Source: a virus. From it: a DNA stretch of 64,000 nt. The notes under the pieces were generated by a model. The model saw only the letters and a program-made list of their open reading frames with translations. It ran no database searches and was not told the origin of the DNA. Shown here piece by piece: positions 24,157 to 32,265 of this stretch (its first letter is position 1; every line of letters starts with the position of its first letter). The stretch lies in the IMG/VR virus record IMGVR_UViG_3300046616_000314, positions 350,616-414,615 of that record. One strand, written 5' to 3'. Position numbers and translations under genes: made by a program.

Positions 24157-24404
24157 AGCCATTTCATCTTGAACAAAATGAAGTCTTCTTCAGTCCCGCC
24201 AGGGAACACCAATATCCATTCACCGGTTGGTATCGAATGCAAATGAGGACGGGCGATTTTATGCTCTCTAAACCAATTCAATTCGGGATGACGCACGGGC
24301 GCGAATGGTCGATCACCTGTTCGCCCATGGCGAGGCGCCATATGATCGCGCTCCCAATGCCCGATCTTATCCATGACAACTTCGTGGGGGATTGGAAAAT
24401 CCAT
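24153..24404 (-). CDS. KW-tail family protein
   Basis: 83 residues from ATG 24404 (TGATG overlap). Centre LNWFREHKIARPHL (Cys to Phe), tail GTEEDFILFKMKWL. Confidence 0.85.
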   Translation of the reverse strand: MDFPIPHEVVMDKIGHWERDHMAPRHGRTGDRPFAPVRHPELNWFREHKIARPHLHSIPTGEWILVFPGGTEEDFILFKMKWL

Positions 24405-24631
24405 CAACAAAACTTCAGTTTAAAAGCGATAGCTTGTTCTTCGGTGCAATCCAACGTTATGCTCCAAATCGAGGTTTGCATATCGCAGGTAGCCAATATC
24501 GTATCAAAAATTTCGTTCTTCGTACACCATTGTTTGATGTCGGCTCTGTCGATGATATAGGCTGTCAAATTATCATTCCAGTAATACACACCGCGCAGAA
24601 CATCATTGGTGTGTTGAACATGAATATTCAT
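24404..24631 (-). CDS. KW-tail family protein
   Basis: 75 residues. Centre KQWCTKNEIFDTIL, tail CTEEQAIAFKLKFC. Confidence 0.85.
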   Translation of the reverse strand: MNIHVQHTNDVLRGVYYWNDNLTAYIIDRADIKQWCTKNEIFDTILATCDMQTSIWSITLDCTEEQAIAFKLKFC

Positions 24632-24903
24632 AGCCATTTAATTCGCAACAACAGCAGTTGATCTTCGGTTGCATCTTCCCAGAATAAAACCCAAGAATCG
24701 GGGTCCGAACGTAGATAAAACAAACACGGTATCGTGGGTGGTCCTTGTAGCTTACACCATTCAAGAATGTCGTCATCATTCAACGGATAGGCGGTGCGAG
24801 CATCAGGAAACAAACTTTGAACATACGTGGTAGTATCGTCATTCCGATACCAACCACGCCCCATATTGGCGACCTGATGATGGGTAAAATTTGCTATAGC
24901 CAT
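24628..24903 (-). CDS. KW-tail family protein
   Basis: 91 residues. Here the ATGA is lost (ATAG), so the start must be ATG 24903 inside the upstream KW codons, a 10-base overlap. Centre LEWCKLQGPPTIPC, tail ATEDQLLLLRIKWL. Confidence 0.8.
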   Translation of the reverse strand: MAIANFTHHQVANMGRGWYRNDDTTTYVQSLFPDARTAYPLNDDDILEWCKLQGPPTIPCLFYLRSDPDSWVLFWEDATEDQLLLLRIKWL

Positions 24904-25145
24904 TTCAGTTTGAACACCGTTGCTTGTTCATCGTCATAGAATCTCAAGAAATATCGAATACGATATTTTACACCACCTTTGATAGGACAGGGTGTTAAAA
25001 ATTCTTGCTCGCGATCAATGTCAGGAATGACAATAGTATTTTTCACACACCATGTGTTGATAGCCCGGCTTAAAGTCGTCGTGGTGTTATTGCCATGAGT
25101 CAGCATCATGAGTTTATAGAATGAAACCTCTATTCTCACATCCAT
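24894..25145 (-). CDS. KW-tail family protein
   Basis: 83 residues from ATG 25145; GTG 25139, which overlaps the upstream stop as GTGA, is an alternative. Centre NTWCVKNTIVIPDI, tail YDDEQATVFKLKWL. Confidence 0.8.
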   Translation of the reverse strand: MDVRIEVSFYKLMMLTHGNNTTTTLSRAINTWCVKNTIVIPDIDREQEFLTPCPIKGGVKYRIRYFLRFYDDEQATVFKLKWL

Positions 25146-25399
25146 TTGAGTTTAAACGCCGTAGCGTCTTCCTCTGTCTCGAATGATGCGAAGTATCTGC
25201 GATTGGTTACGGACCAATTAGGCTCAAGCATGACAAGCGGAGGCTTGGACAGATTTAATGCACACCATGCCTCAATATGAGGATGAAATTCGGTTCGCAG
25301 TCTAAGCGGATGCCCCGACATCTGGCTATTGATCAGATTTCGATACTCAGGCGTTGGATAAGGATAGGTGTGACAATCGACCATTATACTTACAGCCAT
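25136..25399 (-). CDS. KW-tail family protein
   Basis: 87 residues, ATG 25399 within the neighbour's KW codons (10-base overlap). Centre EAWCALNLSKPPLV, tail ETEEDATAFKLKWM. Confidence 0.8.
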   Translation of the reverse strand: MAVSIMVDCHTYPYPTPEYRNLINSQMSGHPLRLRTEFHPHIEAWCALNLSKPPLVMLEPNWSVTNRRYFASFETEEDATAFKLKWM

Positions 25400-25644
25400 T
25401 TGAGACTAAACGCCAAAGCGTCTTCCCCACTGGCAAATGTGCCGTAGAAATTGATCATGTATGATCTAGAATCTTGGCTATTATCCCACACGGTTTCGAC
25501 TTCGGGCAATGCCGAAATATGTTCTTTGCACCATTCTTCAACGGGTCGTATGAGACCTCGCGCGGGAGCCGTTACAGTGGTTCTTACAACCCCAGTGTAT
25601 TTGAAGCCATCTTCGGGGTAATGGGTATCGATAAGAATTCTCAT
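25390..25644 (-). CDS. KW-tail family protein
   Basis: 84 residues. Centre EEWCKEHISALPEV, tail ASGEDALAFSLKWL. ATGA overlap. Confidence 0.85.
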   Translation of the reverse strand: MRILIDTHYPEDGFKYTGVVRTTVTAPARGLIRPVEEWCKEHISALPEVETVWDNSQDSRSYMINFYGTFASGEDALAFSLKWL

Positions 25645-25919
25645 GATGCCCATTTCAGTTTGAATAGAGTGGCGTCTTCTTCATTTTTAAAACAACTGAC
25701 TACTTGATCGTCACGACTGACTTTCGTTAAATTTCCAGCCATAATATAAAACGTCGGCGGAATATAACCCAAGTTCGCATGACACCATTTGTCATACGCG
25801 GAGCCATAGTTTTCGGTATGACCTTCGGGATAGCGGTCGCGCCAAGTGGCATACCATCCTTCGGTCTCATAGAATGCATCTATGGAGAATTCACATTCGT
25901 ATGGAAAATCTATAGCCAT
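25641..25919 (-). CDS. KW-tail family protein, plus-block type
   Basis: 92 residues. Has the GWY box (TEGWYATW) and YDKWCHANLGYIPPT otherwise typical of the plus block; tail KNEEDATLFKLKWAS. Evidence of exchange between the two blocks. Confidence 0.85.
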   Translation of the reverse strand: MAIDFPYECEFSIDAFYETEGWYATWRDRYPEGHTENYGSAYDKWCHANLGYIPPTFYIMAGNLTKVSRDDQVVSCFKNEEDATLFKLKWAS

Positions 25920-26179
25920 TTGAGCTTGAACGAAATCATTTCTTCTTCAGAATAAAATGTTAGCACGAACGCAGGCGAATTAACATATTCTTCATTCGAG
26001 AGGTTGTTCCGACGTGGATGGAATGATGACAACGGAGGATGCGAAAGATATTTCAGACACCAGTGTTTGATGTCTGGTCGCAGTATCAAATTTCCACCGG
26101 CAAGTTCATACGCCAGAGAGTCTTTGTCCCACAAAGCCAAGGACTCTTTGACCGTGATAGTAATGGTGCTCATGATCAT
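25910..26179 (-). CDS. KW-tail family protein
   Basis: 89 residues from ATG 26179; a second ATG two codons later is possible. Centre KHWCLKYLSHPPLS, tail YSEEEMISFKLKWL. Confidence 0.85.
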   Translation of the reverse strand: MIMSTITITVKESLALWDKDSLAYELAGGNLILRPDIKHWCLKYLSHPPLSSFHPRRNNLSNEEYVNSPAFVLTFYSEEEMISFKLKWL

Positions 26180-26436
26180 AACCACTTCAATTTGAAAGCC
26201 AGGGCGTCTTCGTCGTGTTCGAAATGAAGTCTAACTTTCCACTTTAATTTTCCAGATGATAGAGCATCACCATCAGGGCGTTCCAGGCATTCAACATACG
26301 GGAATTTTTGTAACGCCTTTTCACACCACTGGCGTACAATATACACTAGAATCCAATCATCACGCATGGTGGGAATTACCAACTGGAATGGCGTTCGGTT
26401 GACGATTCCAGACCCGTATTCGTATTCAATAACCAT
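26176..26436 (-). CDS. KW-tail family protein
   Basis: 86 residues, TAATG overlap start. Centre RQWCEKALQKFPYV, tail EHDEDALAFKLKWL. Confidence 0.85.
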   Translation of the reverse strand: MVIEYEYGSGIVNRTPFQLVIPTMRDDWILVYIVRQWCEKALQKFPYVECLERPDGDALSSGKLKWKVRLHFEHDEDALAFKLKWL

Positions 26437-26696
26437 TACAGCCACTTCAATTTGAAGACTAGGGCATCTTCATCGGATACGAAATCTATAGAGTATTCCC
26501 ATTGCCCAAAACGAGAACCAACGAAATCCACAACAGGTAGAGCAATGGCGTTATCTTCACACCATTGAGCGACTTCGGGCGAGAGTGTCATATCATCGAC
26601 AAGCCGATCACCCGACAGCACGTTCAATTTAATGACCGGCTTATAATCCGCTGACAGGATATCCCCGATGCCTACGAGATAGGTAATCGTTGTCAT
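26436..26696 (-). CDS. KW-tail family protein
   Basis: 86 residues from ATG 26696. Centre AQWCEDNAIALPVV, tail VSDEDALVFKLKWL. Confidence 0.85.
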   Translation of the reverse strand: MTTITYLVGIGDILSADYKPVIKLNVLSGDRLVDDMTLSPEVAQWCEDNAIALPVVDFVGSRFGQWEYSIDFVSDEDALVFKLKWL

Positions 26697-26923
26697 GTCA
26701 GCCACTTCAATGCGAATACGGTCGCATCTTCATCTGATTTGAATTCAAGATAGAACGTATCGTCACCACCGAATCTTCCGGCGTATTCCACTTTGGGAAG
26801 CATGGACAGATGTTTGTGACACCAGTGTCGTGCATCGTCGGTAAGCATCCACTTGCCGCCGAAACGATCAACGAGCCATTTTACCATTGCTGGTTTTGGC
26901 AAAATGTATTCGAGAACGATCAT
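26693..26923 (-). CDS. KW-tail family protein
   Basis: 76 residues from ATG 26923. Centre RHWCHKHLSMLPKV, tail KSDEDATVFALKWLT with one extra residue. Confidence 0.85.
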   Translation of the reverse strand: MIVLEYILPKPAMVKWLVDRFGGKWMLTDDARHWCHKHLSMLPKVEYAGRFGGDDTFYLEFKSDEDATVFALKWLT

Positions 26924-27174
26924 AGCCATTTCAACTTGAACGCGGTACAATCTTCGTCTGTTTCAAATCTAAGTTCAACAACCCACGATTCTGGTTTGAT
27001 GAACTTTAATTGTTCCGCGCGAGGAATTGCAGATAGATGCTTAGCCGCCCAATCTTTTGCTTTCGGCATTAATTCCCATACCATGGGATTACCACTGGTG
27101 TCCGATGGACTAACGAGACCGTCGTACTGAAGACTTATCAATTGATCAAATGTTAAAGTTAGAAGAATGTTCAT
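26920..27174 (-). CDS. KW-tail family protein
   Basis: 84 residues. Centre KDWAAKHLSAIPRA (Cys to Ala), tail ETDEDCTAFKLKWL. The HLSxxP centre links it with 26693 and 29489. Confidence 0.85.
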   Translation of the reverse strand: MNILLTLTFDQLISLQYDGLVSPSDTSGNPMVWELMPKAKDWAAKHLSAIPRAEQLKFIKPESWVVELRFETDEDCTAFKLKWL

Positions 27175-27410
27175 AGCCATTTCAACTTAAAAAGTACGGC
27201 GTTCTCTTCGGTATTGAAATACGCAATGTAATGCGTTCCTGCCGAAAATTCAGGACGATACGAACGAAGATCAACGAGACCTTCCTTTCTCCATTCAACC
27301 ACCGGGTCTCGATCTTGCGCATTAATGAGGCTGCTTCCGAAGGCTTTTTGAATCTTCGGAGGTTGGTCGTTTCTAATGGAGCGTACCCAAGATACCTGAA
27401 ATGGAGTCAT
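27171..27410 (-). CDS. KW-tail family protein
   Basis: 79 residues. QPPKIQKAFGSSLI near residue 15, centre VEWRKEGLVDLRSY without Cys, tail NTEENAVLFKLKWL. Recent duplicate of the next upstream gene. Confidence 0.85.
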   Translation of the reverse strand: MTPFQVSWVRSIRNDQPPKIQKAFGSSLINAQDRDPVVEWRKEGLVDLRSYRPEFSAGTHYIAYFNTEENAVLFKLKWL

Positions 27411-27640
27411 AGCCACTTCATCCGAAATAGCAGGGCGTTCTCTTCAGTATCGAAATAGGCGGTATACTCTCTACCATTGGAGCCATGCAGCCCGGCGGAT
27501 ATAGTGATAAGACCCTGCCATTCGTCCTTGGGTTCACGTGTGCGCGCAATATCAGTCGAAATGATCGTGCTACCGAAGACTGCTTGAATCTTCGGAGGTT
27601 GTTGGTTTGAACTCGTGCGCCGCCACTTTACCGGGATCAT
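27407..27640 (-). CDS. KW-tail family protein
   Basis: 77 residues. QPPKIQAVFGSTII, centre DEWQGLITISAGL, tail DTEENALLFRMKWL. Together with 27171-27410 and 33769-34041 (QPQRIYEYFGDTL) it defines a QP-x-I-x-x-x-FG subgroup. Confidence 0.85.
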   Translation of the reverse strand: MIPVKWRRTSSNQQPPKIQAVFGSTIISTDIARTREPKDEWQGLITISAGLHGSNGREYTAYFDTEENALLFRMKWL

Positions 27641-27912
27641 AACCATTTCATCCGAAATAGGAGAGCGTCGTCTTCAGATTCAAATCTAAAATATACCCAA
27701 GCGCGATGATCATTACCCGCGATTTTAACGGGTGACGATGCTCCGCGTTCTTTGAACGCTTGATACTGAAGAGATACAATCACACCCGTAGCATCGCACC
27801 ATTTCTGCACGGGTGGATCAAACATCACCGTCCATTGACCAAAACCGGTGAATGACACAAGGTTTTGTTTTCTGAAGTCTTGATAGAATTCAGTAATACA
27901 TGCACCAGTCAT
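27637..27912 (-). CDS. KW-tail family protein
   Basis: 91 residues. Centre QKWCDATGVIVSLQ, tail ESEDDALLFRMKWL. Confidence 0.85.
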   Translation of the reverse strand: MTGACITEFYQDFRKQNLVSFTGFGQWTVMFDPPVQKWCDATGVIVSLQYQAFKERGASSPVKIAGNDHRAWVYFRFESEDDALLFRMKWL

Positions 27913-28169
27913 AACCACTTAATCCTAAACATAGTGGCGTCATCATCCGACAGGAAATTGATTTGGAATTGATCAATGGTTGAAGTCACGATAGGGGAAT
28001 ATCCAAAGTTATCCATCGACCATGCTTGAATACTGTCAAGCAATTTCAACTGCCAAATTGTATTGGTGTTATTGTGGTCGCCCCACTCGGCAATATCCCG
28101 ATAGGGTTGAGCCTCTAGCGGATAGCCTACTTTCACATGAAGGATGATCGAATACATCGTTACATCCAC
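27909..28169 (-). CDS. KW-tail family protein
   Basis: 86 residues from ATG 28169; ATG 28157, just after the upstream stop, would give 82. Centre QAWSMDNFGYSPIV (Cys to Ser), tail LSDDDATMFRIKWL. Confidence 0.8.
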   Translation of the reverse strand: MDVTMYSIILHVKVGYPLEAQPYRDIAEWGDHNNTNTIWQLKLLDSIQAWSMDNFGYSPIVTSTIDQFQINFLSDDDATMFRIKWL

Positions 28170-28717
28170 TTCAGCTTAAAATGAGACGCTTCTTCTTCAG
28201 ATGCGAAATAGATAATCACGTCGGTCGAGCCGAATGTAGATTGCATGGTGCGGTGATCTAGAATGAGAATGACGGGCGGAACCACGTCTTGTTCGAAACA
28301 CCATTCCAGAGTCTTCAGTTTCAAACGCATCTGCCAGGGGACAGCCGGGCTATCGAGGAACGTCGATTCGATGAGGTACTTGGGCGTCGTATATTGCATA
28401 GAGATATGCGCGCCATGGTTCAGGATGAACTTCTTGGCGTCATCGACCTTATGGAAGATCATGGCGCCCTGCCCGTCTAAATTGACGATGGGGTTGACGG
28501 CTCTTAGCCCTGCGTTGGGTCTGACAGAGAAATTTCTGTTGATGGTGATGTCACAGACCATTTCGTGTTGGTTCAACCAATGCACGACGGATTGTGTGAC
28601 ATCCGCATCGTATTCGTTGCCGTTCTTGCCTTCGAAGACAAAGCAGCTAGAAACAATCCCTAGTTCGAAATTGAAACTAGGGTCATCGCGTGCTGTAATA
28701 ACGGTCTTCACGATCAT
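28160..28717 (-). CDS. Double KW-tail family protein
   Basis: 185 residues. Unit 1: VVHWLNQHEMVCDI and the worn tail HKVDDAKKFILNHG. Unit 2: LEWCFEQDVVPPVI and tail ASEEEASHFKLKWM. The unit-1 wear matches the other doubles, so inner tails are released from the constraint on terminal ones. Confidence 0.85.
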   Translation of the reverse strand: MIVKTVITARDDPSFNFELGIVSSCFVFEGKNGNEYDADVTQSVVHWLNQHEMVCDITINRNFSVRPNAGLRAVNPIVNLDGQGAMIFHKVDDAKKFILNHGAHISMQYTTPKYLIESTFLDSPAVPWQMRLKLKTLEWCFEQDVVPPVILILDHRTMQSTFGSTDVIIYFASEEEASHFKLKWM

Positions 28718-28723
28718 GCGCCC

Positions 28724-28751
28724 ATTTTAGCACATGACGAGAATATCTCAA
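28724..28751 (-). promoter_or_regulatory. Possible sigma70-like promoter inside the array
   Basis: Minus strand TTGAGA (28746-28751), 16 bases, TAAAAT (28724-28729), just before ATG 28717. It lies in a 30-base gap after gene 28748-28942 and could split the minus array into two transcription units. Confidence 0.5.
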
Positions 28752-28942
28752 AGGAATTTTAGTCTGAAGAGTATAGCGTCTTCTTCATCTTCGAAGATGA
28801 AGACATAACCTAACGGACTTGTACTAAAGGAAACGTATTGTTTAGATTTCAACCACTCTCTGACTTCGGTAGCGAAAATGTATCCGGCTGCATTATAGTG
28901 AGCGATGGTCAAACACTCTTCATGCGTCAGGTAAACATTCAT
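28748..28942 (-). CDS. KW-tail family protein, shortest copy
   Basis: 64 residues. REWLKSKQYVSFS replaces the WC centre; tail EDEEDAILFRLKFL. N-terminus MNVYLTHEECLTIAHYN resembles 21136-21465 (LTEEQVFKLTHFN). Confidence 0.85.
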   Translation of the reverse strand: MNVYLTHEECLTIAHYNAAGYIFATEVREWLKSKQYVSFSTSPLGYVFIFEDEEDAILFRLKFL

Positions 28943-29214
28943 AAGAACTTCAACTTGAACAGCATAAGCATTTCATCTGAGATTTGCTCAAAAGCAAAAC
29001 GAGCTTTCCATTCCGCTGCGACGCTATCAGTCACATAGGATACAATGAGCGGCGGGATCGGGATGTTGTGCTTGTTGAACCAATCGAAAATTATACCAGA
29101 ATCGATGCGATATAGCTTAATATGTTCCGCGCCTTTTCTTTCACTGTGAAGCAAGGTGGCACGACTCTTGAAGTGCGTAAAAGCCTTATCCCAAGTCATT
29201 TCAACTTCAGTCAT
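28939..29214 (-). CDS. KW-tail family protein
   Basis: 91 residues from ATG 29214. Centre FDWFNKHNIPIPPL, tail ISDEMLMLFKLKFL. Sister of the next upstream gene in the N-terminal half. Confidence 0.85.
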   Translation of the reverse strand: MTEVEMTWDKAFTHFKSRATLLHSERKGAEHIKLYRIDSGIIFDWFNKHNIPIPPLIVSYVTDSVAAEWKARFAFEQISDEMLMLFKLKFL

Positions 29215-29489
29215 GACCATTTCAACTTAAACAGTGTGATGAATTCGTCGGTAGCGGCATCATCGAAAACAATTTTACCTTGCCATCCTGGCGAATCCAA
29301 TGACATATCTCTAGGATGAAACACGATTAATTCTTGGATGGGGAAGCCGTGATGAGTACACCAGTTTGTAATTTCACCTGACACTACCCGATAGCATAAT
29401 GTCCAACGGTCACTTTTACTCTCCGTTTTCAACATTACCTCATGTTGGAAATAATGCACAAGCCTATGATATGGCATTTCAATATGCAT
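29211..29489 (-). CDS. KW-tail family protein
   Basis: 92 residues, TAATG overlap. Centre TNWCTHHGFPIQEL, tail ATDEFITLFKLKWS; both this and 28939-29214 have W-x-x-K/R-F after the centre. Confidence 0.85.
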   Translation of the reverse strand: MHIEMPYHRLVHYFQHEVMLKTESKSDRWTLCYRVVSGEITNWCTHHGFPIQELIVFHPRDMSLDSPGWQGKIVFDDAATDEFITLFKLKWS

Positions 29490-29722
29490 TAGAGCCACTT
29501 CATCTTAAAGAGTAGGGCGTCGTCTTCGTTATCGAAATACAAAACGTAATCGCGAGAACGCGAGCCCTTTTCAAAAGCAAGGACTATTTCAAATTCTGGC
29601 GCCTTGGTTAGATGCTTGGCGTTCCACTCTTCGACTTCGGCGCAGAATTGCCATGTCGTACCGCTATAGCGAACGAGGTATTTGTCGAACTGATTAAGGG
29701 TGCAAAAGACTTCAGTCAGCAT
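29489..29722 (-). CDS. KW-tail family protein
   Basis: 77 residues from ATG 29722, placed by overlap with the upstream stop; longer frames use codons inside that gene. Centre EEWNAKHLTKAPEF (Cys to Asn), tail DNEDDALLFKMKWL. Confidence 0.8.
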   Translation of the reverse strand: MLTEVFCTLNQFDKYLVRYSGTTWQFCAEVEEWNAKHLTKAPEFEIVLAFEKGSRSRDYVLYFDNEDDALLFKMKWL

Positions 29723-29958
29723 TACCATTCCAGGGCGGATGAGCCCCATTTCATTTTGAAGGTAACGGCATCTTCTTCACGATAGAAACAGATGTCGAAG
29801 GTCGTCCACCCCATCTTCTCGATTTTGAATTCTTTGATTTCGGCATTGCGAAACCATTCCCGAATCTCTTCACGAAATTCAGGAAGCCCATGCCGGATGG
29901 GATACTTGAACAAAAATTGTGTATCGGTGTTGACCGGGACTCGTGTGATCTCAACCAT
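29722..29958 (-). CDS. KW-tail family protein with extended tail
   Basis: 78 residues. Centre REWFRNAEIKEFKI, tail REEDAVTFKMKWGSSALEW: six residues added after KWG. It overlaps its upstream neighbour by eight bases (ATGGTTGA). Confidence 0.85.
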   Translation of the reverse strand: MVEITRVPVNTDTQFLFKYPIRHGLPEFREEIREWFRNAEIKEFKIEKMGWTTFDICFYREEDAVTFKMKWGSSALEW

Positions 29959-30205
29959 TGGTATGCCATTTCAATTCGTAAAGAACCATGTCTTCATCCG
30001 TGGCGAACGTGACATCGATCCACGTTTGGGATCGCTGCTTAGGACGCTGACCGCTATTCGCCCAGTTAAGTCGTTGCATGGCGGTCAACGGAATCAATTC
30101 GGAAACAGCCTCAAAGAGTGGTGATTCGGACAAATGATCCCGGCACCATTCCCGAACTTCATCCCAGGTTTCCACGGGGGTCCGAAATGTTCTAATCTTA
30201 GTCAT
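29951..30205 (-). CDS. KW-tail family protein
   Basis: 84 residues. Centre REWCRDHLSESPLF, tail ATDEDMVLYELKWHTNG. One base separates it from the upstream stop. Confidence 0.85.
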   Translation of the reverse strand: MTKIRTFRTPVETWDEVREWCRDHLSESPLFEAVSELIPLTAMQRLNWANSGQRPKQRSQTWIDVTFATDEDMVLYELKWHTNG

Positions 30206-30206
30206 C

Positions 30207-30416
30207 TTAGCCCCATTTCAATTTGAATAGTGTTTGGTCTTCAATATTATGAATAACGATATACGTCACCATAGTCCATCGACCATCGCGGCGAACATAA
30301 TCTGGCATCATACACCAATTACCAGAGAGACACCGATGGCACCAATCGCCACATGCGTTGTAGACCGCATGGGAAATTTCGAACTTGTCGTCGGTCCAAT
30401 CTCCAACTTGGATCAT
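30207..30416 (-). CDS. KW-tail family protein, Cys-rich
   Basis: 69 residues. GDWCHRCLSGNWCMMP has three Cys where others have one, plus an upstream NACG, a possible metal site. Tail HNIEDQTLFKLKWG. Confidence 0.85.
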   Translation of the reverse strand: MIQVGDWTDDKFEISHAVYNACGDWCHRCLSGNWCMMPDYVRRDGRWTMVTYIVIHNIEDQTLFKLKWG

Positions 30417-30619
30417 CCGAATTTCATCTTGAACAACATGGCATCTTCGTCACTGTCGAAAATGACATAATACGCTCTATATTTTCCGGTGGGACCAAGC
30501 ACGAGATCATCATAAAAATACGACCGCTTCAGATTTTGTTTTGTCCAATACCTAGACGCCCAAAAGGTCGCTTGGGTGATTTCATAGCGATTGGCGAAAT
30601 GTCCGTTGCTTAGTTTCAT
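30413..30619 (-). CDS. KW-tail family protein
   Basis: 68 residues from ATG 30619. Centre SRYWTKQNLKRSYF without Cys, tail DSDEDAMLFKMKFG. Confidence 0.8.
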   Translation of the reverse strand: MKLSNGHFANRYEITQATFWASRYWTKQNLKRSYFYDDLVLGPTGKYRAYYVIFDSDEDAMLFKMKFG

Positions 30620-31113
30620 GCCCCGCACCACTTTATTTTGTATTTCGCGGCTTCGATTTCATCAACGAAATCGATATGCAGTTCGACCATTTCGGGTTGA
30701 TTGGGAACCACATTCGTTCGTTTGATATGGTAGCCCTTCTTGACTTCTTTTTTACACCATTCGCGAACGTGTTCAGGAAAACGCCAATCCGTATCAATGT
30801 ATTTCTTTACATCGAAATTATGGCAAGTAATCACCAAGGTATGATACTTGATGAATGCTTCTTTGAATTCGTTCGCGTGTTCACGGGTCTTGAATGTTAT
30901 TTCGTAATGGGCGAGCACCGTGCGTTTTTTATCCGACACTAGGTTATGATCGACCGTGGTACTTGTGCGAAGAGTACAGGGATAACCCGAATTGGCGATC
31001 CAATCGCGAACAGCCGGAAGCAACTCGCCCTTTTTGTTGAAGAAGAACGCTTCATGCAAAATATAATCAACGACATAACGATTGCCGTGAAAATTTACGC
31101 AGATTCTATGCAT
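30616..31113 (-). CDS. Double KW-tail family protein
   Basis: 165 residues. Unit 1: VRDWIANSGYPCTL and worn tail KTREHANEFKEAFI (about 74-87). Unit 2: REWCKKEVKKGYHI and tail DEIEAAKYKIKWCGA. Overlaps the upstream gene by eight bases. Confidence 0.85.
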   Translation of the reverse strand: MHRICVNFHGNRYVVDYILHEAFFFNKKGELLPAVRDWIANSGYPCTLRTSTTVDHNLVSDKKRTVLAHYEITFKTREHANEFKEAFIKYHTLVITCHNFDVKKYIDTDWRFPEHVREWCKKEVKKGYHIKRTNVVPNQPEMVELHIDFVDEIEAAKYKIKWCGA

Positions 31114-31396
31114 TATGCCATTTCAGTTTGAACATGACCATTTCGTCTTCTTTTTCGAAACAGACACAGATATATCCAGGGTACGAACCGTTCGTACCAT
31201 ATGCGACAATTTCGTATTTTGCCAGGATATTTTCGTCAAACCACGCTTGGGTCTCGGGGTTCAGGCGCAATTGATAGGGATCGACCATTTCGTGCAATTG
31301 TTCGCGCGACACACCGATTGTAATCTCGTACGGTAATCGTTGTTGAGCCGATCTCATCCGTTGATCGCTCATCGTTCTAGAAGATGCCACTTTCAT
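31106..31396 (-). CDS. KW-tail family protein
   Basis: 96 residues with a polar 20-residue N-terminal lead (SSRTMSDQRMRSAQQ) not seen in others; an internal ATG may be the true start. Centre QAWFDENILAKYEI, tail EKEDEMVMFKLKWHNA. Confidence 0.8.
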   Translation of the reverse strand: MKVASSRTMSDQRMRSAQQRLPYEITIGVSREQLHEMVDPYQLRLNPETQAWFDENILAKYEIVAYGTNGSYPGYICVCFEKEDEMVMFKLKWHNA

Positions 31397-31397
31397 A

Positions 31398-31676
31398 CTA
31401 GCCCCATTTCAGTTTGAAGATGGTGGCGTGGTCCTCACGATCAAATTCGATAATAAGATAAGATGGGGTGTCATCTGGTGAACGGCTAAGCATGTCAGCC
31501 GAAAAGGCGCCATAACCTTTCATCAAATAGGCATGACTCTCAATCCCGTTGGCACGCATCCATTCACCGATGGCTCCCGTGAATTTAAATCCTCCGACAG
31601 CATACATCATGTCACGAGTCATCGCGTTGATAATCGAGGCGGGTTGATGGAGTGTGACGCGATGAGCTTTGCGCAT
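31398..31676 (-). CDS. KW-tail family protein
   Basis: 92 residues. Centre GEWMRANGIESHAY (Cys to Met), tail DREDHATIFKLKWG. Start directly follows the upstream TAA. Confidence 0.85.
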   Translation of the reverse strand: MRKAHRVTLHQPASIINAMTRDMMYAVGGFKFTGAIGEWMRANGIESHAYLMKGYGAFSADMLSRSPDDTPSYLIIEFDREDHATIFKLKWG

Positions 31677-31973
31677 TTAGAGCCACTTCATCTTGAACAT
31701 CAGAAATTTTTCATCATCATCAAACGGACGCTCGAAACGCAAGATGAGAGAAAACGGAACCGGTGTTGGAGACGCCATATCAAGTGCTGGCTTAGGAATA
31801 CCGTTGTCAGCGCACCATTGAGCAACTTCATCACGAACTTGAACCAAGTCCTCATGACGCAATGCCAAACCACTACTGGTGGTCTTCAACATTACGAGCA
31901 TCCGAAGTGCGGGAATCCAATCTTCGGGACCTATGGCTTTTGCACGGTCTTCCGTTATAACGATTTCCATCAT
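31677..31973 (-). CDS. KW-tail family protein
   Basis: 98 residues from ATG 31973. Centre AQWCADNGIPKPAL, tail FDDDEKFLMFKMKWL. Confidence 0.85.
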   Translation of the reverse strand: MMEIVITEDRAKAIGPEDWIPALRMLVMLKTTSSGLALRHEDLVQVRDEVAQWCADNGIPKPALDMASPTPVPFSLILRFERPFDDDEKFLMFKMKWL

Positions 31974-32221
31974 CAGAGCCACTTCATTTTGAACATCAGG
32001 GCATTCTCATCGGATTGGAAAGTTAGTTCGTACATAGTTCTAACCCCAGATGGGTTTTCCAGTATGATACGCGATTTAATAATCCGAGGTAGTTCAATAT
32101 CATTTTCTGCACACCATGCCCATACGTCATCGGACAATCCGACGTAATGATAGGGCGTACCTTTTACGCTCTGCCATTTCAGCAAGTGTTCGGACCAAGA
32201 TATTGAGAGCTTGTTATGCAT
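31973..32221 (-). CDS. KW-tail family protein
   Basis: 82 residues. Centre WAWCAENDIELPRI, tail QSDENALMFKMKWL. First family gene downstream of the plus-strand microprotein insertion, so here the chain of overlaps is broken. Confidence 0.85.
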   Translation of the reverse strand: MHNKLSISWSEHLLKWQSVKGTPYHYVGLSDDVWAWCAENDIELPRIIKSRIILENPSGVRTMYELTFQSDENALMFKMKWL

Positions 32222-32265
32222 TAGACTAAGTAGTTGTGTGGCATTGTGTCACCTAGGAGATTATC

